Below, piece by piece: positions 1 to 7,082 of a stretch of DNA of 64,000 bases. Every line of letters begins with the position of its first letter. Within the stretch, counting starts at the first letter, position 1. The DNA is from Saprospiraceae bacterium (GTDB lineage Bacteria > Bacteroidota > Bacteroidia > Chitinophagales > Saprospiraceae), in NCBI GenBank assembly GCA_028285085.1, contig JANQQI010000079.1:1-64000 (forward strand), given 5' to 3'. A program made the position numbers and the translations under genes. The notes beneath the pieces are model-generated. The model did not search any database, was not told the origin of the DNA, and worked only from the letters and a program-made list of their open reading frames with translations.

Positions 1-1
1 A

Positions 2-1930
2 CTGGCCAAATCACTGCGTTACTCCATTGAGCGGAGCAGCGTACTGACGCGCCTGGAAGAAACCCAGCGCTTATCGCATATCGGTAACTGGGAGTATAAT
101 CCCGAAACCGGAGAATTCATCGCCTCGGATGAGGTGTTCCGAATCTTTGGAGCGATATCCCGGCCGTACATTCGACTGGAGGAACTCAAGGGACAGGATC
201 CTTCCTTTGCCGTTTTTGATGATATCCACAGCGCGGCCATCCAGCAGCAGGATTTGAAAAAAGATATCCAGGTTAGTCTGGGCAACGGGGACGAGCGCTA
301 CGTTTATGTGCAATGCCGCGTCAATACGAATACCGAAAGCAAGCGGGTGTTGAATGGCATCATTCAGGATATTACAGAGCGTAAGCAGGCGGAGCGAGAG
401 CTCTTGAAAAGCCGCGAACGCTATCAGGATATTTTCAATAAGTCGAAAGATGCCATTTACATTTGTACACTCGATGGGCGTATCGTCGATTGCAACGAGG
501 CGACCTGCACTCTGTTCGGCTACACGATTGACGAGCTAAAAAAACTGGATAATATCCACCATCGCTACGGTCCATTCGACAATCGTCGGGAGTTTTTGTC
601 GGCCATGCTCAACGGGCAGCCGGTGCGGGATGTGGAAATTGAAGTCGAGAATAAGCAAGGTGATAAACGTTACTGCCTGATCACTGCGAGTCCGACGGAT
701 GGCGGTAGCTACAATGGTATCATTCGGGATATCACCGAGCGTAAACAGGCGGAGGAGTTACGTAAAGCACGCGATATTGCGCGCCAATCGTCCATGATGA
801 AGGAGCAGTTCATTGCTAGCATCAGCCACGAAATGCGCACGCCAATGAACGCGATTCTGGGGATGAGTAATCTTCTGATAAAAACAGAACTCAACGAAGA
901 GCAACATAATTACGTCAAATCCGTAAAACAATCATCTGAAATCCTCCTGGGGATTATCAACGATATCCTCGAAATTTCGACGCTGCAAAACGGTAAGATT
1001 GCTTTTGAAAATAAAGACTTCGATCTCTACCAGGTGTTGACGAACCTCGTCAATGTGATGCAGTACAAAATCAACGAGAAAGACCTCAGCTTTAAACTCG
1101 AGATAGAACCTTCCGTTCCCAAAATTATCATTGGCGATAAACTGCGCCTCAATCAGATTCTGTACAATTTGGTCGGTAATGCGGTCAAATTTACGGATAG
1201 CGGTTATGTGCGGGTACGCGTGCTTAACCTGAGTGAGACGGAAGCCAATGTACATTTGAAATTTGAGGTGGAAGACAGTGGAATTGGTATTCCGTCGGAT
1301 AAACTGGAAGCTATTTTTGAAACCTTTACGCGGATTCGCCAGAAGGATCGTCTGTACGAAGGAACGGGTCTGGGATTGTCGATTGCCAAGAATTTGGTGT
1401 TGCAGCAAGGTGGAAAAATTGGCGCGACGAGTGAAATCGGAGAAGGAGCTACCTTCTATTTTGACCTGATTTTCGAAAAAGGAGATGCCAAGAATATTGA
1501 AGATAATAAGGATAATGGTCAGAATGACCAAGATGCTTTTGATCCTGATCTGAGCTTGCGACTGCTACTGGTTGAAGATCATAAGATGAATCAATTGGTG
1601 GCCCGTAAGACGCTTGAACGGCAATGGGAAAATATCGATATTACGATCGCGAATCACGGTAAAGAAGCTGTCGATATTCTGGAAAAGGAAACCTTCGATA
1701 TTATTTTGATGGATATCCAGATGCCAATTATGGATGGTTATGAAACGACCGTACATATTCGAAATGAGATGCGGCCCGAGGTAGCCAAAATTCCAATTCT
1801 GGCCATGACGGCCCACGCACATATTTCTAAAGACGAGAAGTTTAAGGAATATGGAATGGACGATTATGTTTTAAAACCATTTGAACCAAAACAGCTATTT
1901 CAAAAAATTACACAATACACACAACACTAA
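2..1930 (+). CDS. Hybrid sensor histidine kinase (PAS-PAS-HisKA-HATPase-REC), 5' truncated by window edge
   Basis: The frame is open from base 2, so the gene starts upstream of the window. The first visible residues (LAKSLRYSIER) look like the C-terminal helix of a receiver domain, so a further REC domain may lie upstream; that is inference. Two PAS/PAC units follow, each ending in an ITERKQAE linker. The HisKA motif ISHEMRTPMN has its phospho-histidine codon at 827-829. Next come the N box (NLVGNAVKFT), G1 (DSGIGI) and G2 (GTGLGLSI) of the ATPase domain, and a C-terminal receiver with VEDHKMNQ and the acceptor Asp in LMDIQMPIMDG. The enzyme should autophosphorylate and pass phosphate to its own receiver. 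No transmembrane segment lies in the visible part. The Hpt gene 4 bp downstream is its likely next partner. Confidence 0.93.
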   Translation: MAKSLRYSIERSSVLTRLEETQRLSHIGNWEYNPETGEFIASDEVFRIFGAISRPYIRLEELKGQDPSFAVFDDIHSAAIQQQDLKKDIQVSLGNGDERYVYVQCRVNTNTESKRVLNGIIQDITERKQAERELLKSRERYQDIFNKSKDAIYICTLDGRIVDCNEATCTLFGYTIDELKKLDNIHHRYGPFDNRREFLSAMLNGQPVRDVEIEVENKQGDKRYCLITASPTDGGSYNGIIRDITERKQAEELRKARDIARQSSMMKEQFIASISHEMRTPMNAILGMSNLLIKTELNEEQHNYVKSVKQSSEILLGIINDILEISTLQNGKIAFENKDFDLYQVLTNLVNVMQYKINEKDLSFKLEIEPSVPKIIIGDKLRLNQILYNLVGNAVKFTDSGYVRVRVLNLSETEANVHLKFEVEDSGIGIPSDKLEAIFETFTRIRQKDRLYEGTGLGLSIAKNLVLQQGGKIGATSEIGEGATFYFDLIFEKGDAKNIEDNKDNGQNDQDAFDPDLSLRLLLVEDHKMNQLVARKTLERQWENIDITIANHGKEAVDILEKETFDIILMDIQMPIMDGYETTVHIRNEMRPEVAKIPILAMTAHAHISKDEKFKEYGMDDYVLKPFEPKQLFQKITQYTQH

Positions 1931-1934
1931 GGAC

Positions 1935-2294
1935 ATGAATGTGAAGACCTATAATTTCATTAACCTGGATTACCTTGAAATGATGGCCGACGGCGATGAC
2001 AGTATGAAGAAGATCATGTTGGAAATGCTGCTGGATGAGTTGCCGATGGAAATTGAAAAAATGTCGGGTTTGATCACCGATAGTAATTGGCAGGAGTTGA
2101 GTGCGGTGAGTCATAAAATGAAATCCACGCTGGCTTTTGTTGGTAATGATGAAATGACGAATGCCAATAAAGACATCGAACAAATCACCAAAGATGCAGG
2201 TGATGTGCTGCGTGTTCCCGATTTGTTTAATACCCTGAAGAATCTCTATCCTAAGGTAACGACCGAGCTGAATCAAGAACTCTCGGGATTGTAA
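1935..2294 (+). CDS. Hpt-domain phosphotransfer protein
   Basis: A 119-aa protein made of a single histidine phosphotransfer domain. The phospho-accepting histidine is H60 in SHKMKSTLAF, in an all-helical protein of typical Hpt size. I chose the ATG at 1935 because it follows the kinase stop (1928-1930) directly, with AAGGA just before it; the in-frame ATG at 1881 would lie inside the kinase receiver. Position and content suggest it takes phosphate from the receiver of the upstream hybrid kinase and hands it to a separate response regulator, possibly the one at 2543. No output domain is present. Confidence 0.88.
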   Translation: MNVKTYNFINLDYLEMMADGDDSMKKIMLEMLLDELPMEIEKMSGLITDSNWQELSAVSHKMKSTLAFVGNDEMTNANKDIEQITKDAGDVLRVPDLFNTLKNLYPKVTTELNQELSGL

Positions 2295-2472
2295 AAGTAG
2301 CTCCGAATTCGGATGGAGTCCAAACCGTGTTATTTCCCAAAATGCCAACTTTTGGTTCCAGTGAAGCGTCTTTTGAGCTATTGAAGCGTATCGATGTGTC
2401 AAAAAGTAGCCGAAGATCAAGCCCCGGGAGATGATTTTGTAAACCAAAGGATGAATTTTAAACAGGTTCTTA

Positions 2473-2480
2473 TATCTTTG
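2473..2480 (+). promoter_or_regulatory. Candidate Bacteroidota -7 promoter element
   Basis: TATCTTTG matches the Bacteroidota -7 consensus TAnnTTTG exactly and lies about 60 bp upstream of the response regulator start at 2543. No convincing -33 TTTG/TTG element sits at the usual spacing, so this is a weak call. It would let the regulator be transcribed apart from the kinase-Hpt pair. The rest of the 248-bp gap 2295-2542 shows nothing recognisable. Confidence 0.35.
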
Positions 2481-2542
2481 CTGCACAGTCACCCCGCTAG
2501 TTTCAGTCGGGTGTAATCATCGGCAAACCTGTTTAGAGAAAC

Positions 2543-2917
2543 ATGAAAATCCTGATCTGCGAAGACGAAGAAATTATGCTCACTGCACTCGAATTTAGAT
2601 TGCAGCGACAAGGTTTCGAAGTGGTGATCGCCAAAGACGGTCAGGAGGCGCTACAACTAATCGAAGCTGGTGATGCCGATCTGGTGATTCTCGATATCAT
2701 GTTACCCAGCCTTTCTGGTTTACAATTGATCCAACATCTACGCGAAGTCCGCAAAAGTAAGTTGCCGGTCATTATTATCTCCGCCTTAGAACACGATGAT
2801 ATCGTTTTGGAAGCTTTTAGATTAGGAGCCAGTGATTTTATCACTAAACCTTTTAAACCTAATGAGCTGATCCTCCGTATAAAACGTATCTTCCAAGAAA
2901 TGGAGATGCTTAACTAG
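2543..2917 (+). CDS. Single-domain response regulator (REC only)
   Basis: A 124-aa stand-alone receiver domain. The acidic pair lies in ICEDEE (residues 5-10), the phospho-acceptor is D51 in VILDIMLPSLSG, the switch Ser is S80 in IIISALEH, and the conserved Lys is K102 in ITKPFKP. The protein ends right after the receiver fold, so it has no DNA-binding or enzymatic output and must act by protein contact or as a phosphate sink or relay. It follows the hybrid kinase and Hpt genes on the same strand, which makes a kinase-Hpt-REC phosphorelay likely, although a 248-bp gap with a candidate promoter separates it from them. Confidence 0.9.
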   Translation: MKILICEDEEIMLTALEFRLQRQGFEVVIAKDGQEALQLIEAGDADLVILDIMLPSLSGLQLIQHLREVRKSKLPVIIISALEHDDIVLEAFRLGASDFITKPFKPNELILRIKRIFQEMEMLN

Positions 2918-2960
2918 AGGGTTACCCTCCAACATGTTTAAACCATACCAACCATAATTT

Positions 2961-3824
2961 ATGAAAGGAATTATCTTGGCGGGCGGTCTCGGCACCCGCT
3001 TGTACCCGTTGACCTTGGCCGTAAGTAAACAGCTGATGCCGGTCTACGACAAACCGATGATTTATTATCCCCTGTCAATTTTGATGACTGCCGGGATTCG
3101 TGATATCCTGATTATTTCTACGCCGCACGATTTGCCGAATTTTGAAAAATTGCTCCGCGATGGGAGCGAAATTGGATGTAATTTCACTTACGTACCACAG
3201 CACGAGCCTAATGGACTAGCCCAGGCTTTTGTGCTCGGCGAAGAATTTATCGGTGACGATAGCGTGGCGTTGATTCTGGGAGATAACATTTTTTACGGGA
3301 ACGGATTGAAGGAACTTTTACAATCTAGTGCTGATCCTGAAGGTGGGGTGGTGTTTGCTTATCAAGTAGCGGACCCCGAACGCTATGGGGTGGTGGAATT
3401 CGACGAAGGATTTAATGCGCTTTCCATTGAAGAAAAACCGGAACAGCCGAAGTCTAATTATGCGGTGCCCGGTTTGTATTTCTACGATAATCAAGTGGTA
3501 GACATTGCTAAAAATCTTGAACCCAGCGCCCGTGGCGAATACGAAATCACGGATGTGAATAAGCACTATCTGGCCGCCGGAAAACTCAAAGTGGGTGTAC
3601 TCGGTCGGGGCGTGGCCTGGCTGGATACCGGGACCCACAAATCATTGATTCAAGCAGGGCAGTTCATCGAGGTCATCGAAGAGCGGCAAGGCTTGAAAAT
3701 TGGGTGCATCGAGGAGATTGCCCACGAAATGGGCTTCATCGACGATGCACAACTAGAATATCTGGGTAATAAATACATCAAAAGCGGCTACGGCGAATAC
3801 TTGCTACGCTTGCTGAAAAAATAG
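2961..3824 (+). CDS. rfbA: Glucose-1-phosphate thymidylyltransferase
   Basis: A 287-aa protein of normal RmlA/RfbA length. It makes dTDP-glucose from glucose-1-phosphate and dTTP, the first step of dTDP-L-rhamnose and related sugar synthesis for surface polysaccharide. The N-terminus carries the nucleotidyltransferase signature [11 protein letters not shown] followed by [16 protein letters not shown]; the metal-binding Asp lies in [10 protein letters not shown] and the substrate-site EKP in [14 protein letters not shown]. It starts at an ATG 43 bp after the response regulator and ends just before a strong terminator. No other rfb genes adjoin it, so the remaining dTDP-sugar genes must lie elsewhere. 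Confidence 0.95.
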   Translation: MKGIILAGGLGTRLYPLTLAVSKQLMPVYDKPMIYYPLSILMTAGIRDILIISTPHDLPNFEKLLRDGSEIGCNFTYVPQHEPNGLAQAFVLGEEFIGDDSVALILGDNIFYGNGLKELLQSSADPEGGVVFAYQVADPERYGVVEFDEGFNALSIEEKPEQPKSNYAVPGLYFYDNQVVDIAKNLEPSARGEYEITDVNKHYLAAGKLKVGVLGRGVAWLDTGTHKSLIQAGQFIEVIEERQGLKIGCIEEIAHEMGFIDDAQLEYLGNKYIKSGYGEYLLRLLKK

Positions 3825-3851
3825 GGGCTGCACCGTCAGCTTGATTTTCGG

Positions 3852-3893
3852 AATCGTGGATGAGGAACAACCTGATCCACGATTTTTCTTTTA
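3852..3893 (+). terminator. Rho-independent terminator after rfbA
   Basis: A perfect 10-bp stem (AATCGTGGAT at 3852-3861 with ATCCACGATT at 3875-3884) around a 13-nt loop, followed by a T-rich tract. It lies 28 bp beyond the rfbA stop and should end that transcript. Confidence 0.85.
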
Positions 3894-4051
3894 TCCCTAA
3901 AGAGAAGTAGTTTGGGACAATTAGGTGGAAAAAGAACAAGCCATAAAGTCTCGGATTATTTAGTTTTGGGTATTAGTTATACTTGCCACTTGGCGGGCAA
4001 ACCCATAAGTTTGGGACATCATTGAGTATCGGCAATTTATAATAACCAAAA

Positions 4052-4810
4052 ATGTACGTACACACCCCAATTAATGGCGTCCTCCATCGCGCCGATCTAA
4101 ATCAACCACTTGATATTGCTATCCCGCTGAAAGAGGGGGCCGAAACGGTCAATTGCTTCTACGCACCACTTTTCGAGACCGCTCCCGTTGTGGCCGGAGA
4201 TTTTGTGGGTTCCACGGCTCAGGGCGGGTTGGTCAATTTTCTCAACCTCCGTCTCAACCCTCACGGCAATGGAACCCACACGGAATGTGTAGGGCATATC
4301 GCCCGAGAACCTTACGCGATTAATCAATGCCTAAAAAAGTTTCATTTTTTGGCGCGCCTAGTCAGCGTCTATCCCACCCAAAACGTTAATGGTGATAGGG
4401 TCATACAACGTTCGCAGCTTGAAGACGTTTTAGAAGGAGAGTGTCCTGAGGCATTGGTCATTCGAACTTTGCCCAACACAGACGACAAAACGCGACGCCA
4501 CTACTCCGGCACCAATCCACCCTACTTGCACCACGAAGCTATTGACTACCTCGTAGAACTCGGTGTTCATCACCTTTTGGTTGATTTGCCATCCGTAGAT
4601 CGGGAGGAAGATGACGGAAAATTATTAGCACATCGGGCTTTTTGGAAATATCCTGATGCGGTACGAACAAATTGTACGATAAGTGAGTTAATTTTTGTGA
4701 AAAATGAAATTAAAGACGGCTGGTATTTATTAAATTTACAAATCGCGAGTTTTGAAATTGATGTTAGTCCCAGCAAGCCAGTTTTATACGCACTAGAACA
4801 ACATGCCTAA
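4052..4810 (+). CDS. Cyclase-family (kynurenine formamidase-like) metal hydrolase
   Basis: A 252-aa protein of the putative cyclase family (PF04199), which includes bacterial kynurenine formamidase and other metal-dependent amidases/lactonases. The family metal-binding motif HxGTHxDxPxH appears in changed form as HGNGTHTECVGHI, with H71, H76, E78 and H82 as likely ligands. A second conserved region, VDLPSVDREED, lies around residues 178-188. There is no signal peptide, so it is cytoplasmic. Its 3' end overlaps the next gene by 8 bp, so the two are probably translationally coupled. No other tryptophan-catabolism gene is nearby, so I do not assign kynurenine as substrate. Confidence 0.8.
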   Translation: MYVHTPINGVLHRADLNQPLDIAIPLKEGAETVNCFYAPLFETAPVVAGDFVGSTAQGGLVNFLNLRLNPHGNGTHTECVGHIAREPYAINQCLKKFHFLARLVSVYPTQNVNGDRVIQRSQLEDVLEGECPEALVIRTLPNTDDKTRRHYSGTNPPYLHHEAIDYLVELGVHHLLVDLPSVDREEDDGKLLAHRAFWKYPDAVRTNCTISELIFVKNEIKDGWYLLNLQIASFEIDVSPSKPVLYALEQHA

Positions 4811-5474
4811 ACTCAGTTCGACATATCATTCCCGTATTTATCAAGAGTTCAAAACGATTGATATGCAGGAGCATTTGTCGATTGTGCGTTTTTATGAAGC
4901 TTACGAAAAAGATATTCCCCGCCTCGCCTTTAGCGAATATTTTGAACTACTGATCGCTTATGCCGATGCCTTGTTTGAAGTTGGCGCTTATCAAAGCCAC
5001 CTCAAAATGGTTGATATCGCTATCGAGGCCTCGATTCTGAATAATATCAAGTTTTATAACGGGAAGGATATTTTTGCCGAATTGCTCTTCAAGAAGGCCG
5101 CTTCCTGTCATAATTTGATGCAATACCGCGAAGCGGAGCATGTCCTGCGCGAACTGTTGAAGATTAACCCCTATCACGAACTGAGCACTCGCTTTCTGAA
5201 GCGCTGCCTGCGGCAGCAAAAGCCGAGTTGGCTTCGCCACGCTCAGGCTGCTACCATCTTTTTATTTTTGATGTCGGCGCTGATCATTGCCGTTGAAATC
5301 GTTTTTGTTCGTGGCCTTTTCCCCGAGTTTACTTCCACCATCGAGCAGTCACGCTCTACGACCTTCCTTTTAGCCTGCTTTATTTTTGCGGGAAGTGATC
5401 TTGGCCATCGCTTTTTGGTTAATCACGATGTCAATTCTTTTATCGCTTATTGCAAAGAGCGAAAGCAACGCTAG
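4803..5474 (+). CDS. Unknown TPR-like protein with two C-terminal membrane segments
   Basis: A 223-aa protein without a recognised family. Residues about 15-135 are helical and TPR-like: acidic/aromatic helix pairs and a segment with YREAEHVLRELLKINPYHE typical of a TPR unit. Two hydrophobic stretches follow at about 149-170 and 187-203, so the N-terminal helices probably face the cytoplasm on a membrane anchor. Its ATG lies inside the end of the cyclase-family gene (8-bp overlap), which indicates a two-gene operon. The convergent gene at 5482 begins its 3' end only 7 bp away. Confidence 0.75.
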   Translation: MPKLSSTYHSRIYQEFKTIDMQEHLSIVRFYEAYEKDIPRLAFSEYFELLIAYADALFEVGAYQSHLKMVDIAIEASILNNIKFYNGKDIFAELLFKKAASCHNLMQYREAEHVLRELLKINPYHELSTRFLKRCLRQQKPSWLRHAQAATIFLFLMSALIIAVEIVFVRGLFPEFTSTIEQSRSTTFLLACFIFAGSDLGHRFLVNHDVNSFIAYCKERKQR

Positions 5475-5481
5475 CACTTTT

Positions 5482-6882
5482 CTATTTCAACTGTTCCAAT
5501 AACCATTTTTTCTCCGCCACCACGTCGGTGGTGTTGATTTCCGTTTGTAGTTTTTCTCTCACCGCTCGGTTGGAGATCGGTAGATCCAATAATTTCTTCA
5601 CAAAGCGGATCGTGTTCAGATAATTGCGTTGGTGATAGACCATGATGTCCTTCCGGCCGATGAATTGTCGCATGGCATCGAGATGCGAATAGAGTAAATC
5701 AAAGGCTTGCAATTCGTAGTAGATTTTCATCGCGATGGTCTTAGCCGAGAGATTAAGCAAGAGATCATCGAACGCGGCTTGATTGATCAATCTCAGGGCT
5801 TTGTCATAATCTTTTCGTTCGTAAGCCAGCCAAGCCAAATTAAAGGCGTAGGCATTGTCTTGATATCTGGTTTCGAGCCGGTCGCGGTAAGCCTCGATGA
5901 ACGACTCCGCCCAGTCAAATTCACGTGCGATGATGGCCTTGGCCACAATGTTCCGGTAAGTAAAACGAGACAAAATGCCATTGAGCAATAGCACCTCGTT
6001 TTGCAGGCCCTCCCGATAGATACTCAAGCCTTCCTTGGCAAAATGTCGTGCCCCTTGATTCATTTTACGGATGCAATAATTCGCGGCCAGCAAAAATAAA
6101 TCCCGGACTTCATCCCGTGGAAATTGATCTTGAAAAGTAAGTATCTGTGTTTTGAAACGCTCAAAATGCTGCTCCTCGTCGGGCTGCGTCAGGGTATAAT
6201 AGCAGTAATAATACACGGAGATGGCTGGGATTTCGAGCAATTCCTGTGCACTGATATGCGAGAGGATGGCGGAGAGTAAGCCAAAGTCGTACGACTTTTT
6301 GTAAATGCTTTGGTGCGACAACGAAAAGCAAATTTGTCGCAGTTTGGAAGTAATGTAGGCAATGTCGAGATTTTCGTGGACCTCTTCCAGATGCAGATCC
6401 TCCATGCGATTCTGCTCGGACTCAAAGCGGTACTGCTCCAAATACCAGGTGTAACGGTCCTGATAATAATCGGCATGGCGCAGCCCTTGCTTTTCTTGTT
6501 GGCGCGCGACTTCGTTGATGGTCGACTTAAAATGCCGGGGGAGATTGAGGTCGCGGTACGCGCGTGCGAGTTTAAGGCGTGCGTCTACGGATTCTCGATT
6601 GAGCTGCTCCCAGATGAGATATTGCTCGATAATCTTGTGCAGGAGGCTCATGCTCAACCGGAGTTTATGATCATCGTAAGCCTGCCCGGGAAACAGCTGG
6701 CCGAAGGCGATTTTGCGCTCGGGCAGGGCCTTTTTTCGCTTCCGAACATCGATCAAATAGGCCAATAATTGCTTCACATGCTCCCGCTGATTGAAGAACG
6801 GAGAATCGACAAATTTGCGTAAAGCCAGTATTTCCGAACTGGGAATGGCCATAAAGAGCTCAAAGAGACGACTTTTGCGCAT
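5482..6882 (-). CDS. Unknown ~466-aa helical (TPR-like) protein, copy 1 of a duplicated family
   Basis: A 466-aa soluble protein with no signal peptide and no membrane segment. It is rich in charged, aromatic and Leu-containing helices of TPR/SHNi type. It is a clear homologue of 13124-14521 along its whole length: shared landmarks include SRLxxLF at the N-terminus, SPFxNQRExVxQL near residue 30, EIPAIxxYYYCY near residue 215, IYREGLQNEV, YNLAxLxYE-type motifs and a WLLEQLK/WLLRQLT end. It is divergent from the T9SS-exported protein at 7083 with a 200-bp AT-rich intergenic region. This divergent arrangement is repeated in mirror image at 10043-14521, so the two proteins probably work together or share control. 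Function unknown. Confidence 0.82.
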   Translation of the reverse strand: MRKSRLFELFMAIPSSEILALRKFVDSPFFNQREHVKQLLAYLIDVRKRKKALPERKIAFGQLFPGQAYDDHKLRLSMSLLHKIIEQYLIWEQLNRESVDARLKLARAYRDLNLPRHFKSTINEVARQQEKQGLRHADYYQDRYTWYLEQYRFESEQNRMEDLHLEEVHENLDIAYITSKLRQICFSLSHQSIYKKSYDFGLLSAILSHISAQELLEIPAISVYYYCYYTLTQPDEEQHFERFKTQILTFQDQFPRDEVRDLFLLAANYCIRKMNQGARHFAKEGLSIYREGLQNEVLLLNGILSRFTYRNIVAKAIIAREFDWAESFIEAYRDRLETRYQDNAYAFNLAWLAYERKDYDKALRLINQAAFDDLLLNLSAKTIAMKIYYELQAFDLLYSHLDAMRQFIGRKDIMVYHQRNYLNTIRFVKKLLDLPISNRAVREKLQTEINTTDVVAEKKWLLEQLK

Positions 6883-7082
6883 AAAGGTGGTTCAAATTAT
6901 TGAGACAAAATTTTTTATAAAAAACTGTGTGTCAATTTTATAAAAATATTTTTATAAAAATAAATGATGCAAATTAGAAAATATGTATTTGAAAAAACAA
7001 TGCTCTCTGTCCACTTTTGTAAGGCACGACAAGTCGTATCGAATAGATCTGATCCCATTAAGGAATTTCAAAAAATGACAAC

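Noticed and set aside
932-1531. Open frame of 199 codons on the minus strand inside the hybrid kinase gene
   Set aside because: It is antisense to conserved kinase motifs and its translation has no recognisable domain; it follows from codon bias of the real gene.
1908-2492. Open frame of 194 codons on the minus strand over the Hpt gene
   Set aside because: It overlaps the conserved Hpt gene fully and shows no family features; the extra part lies in the intergenic region and has no support.
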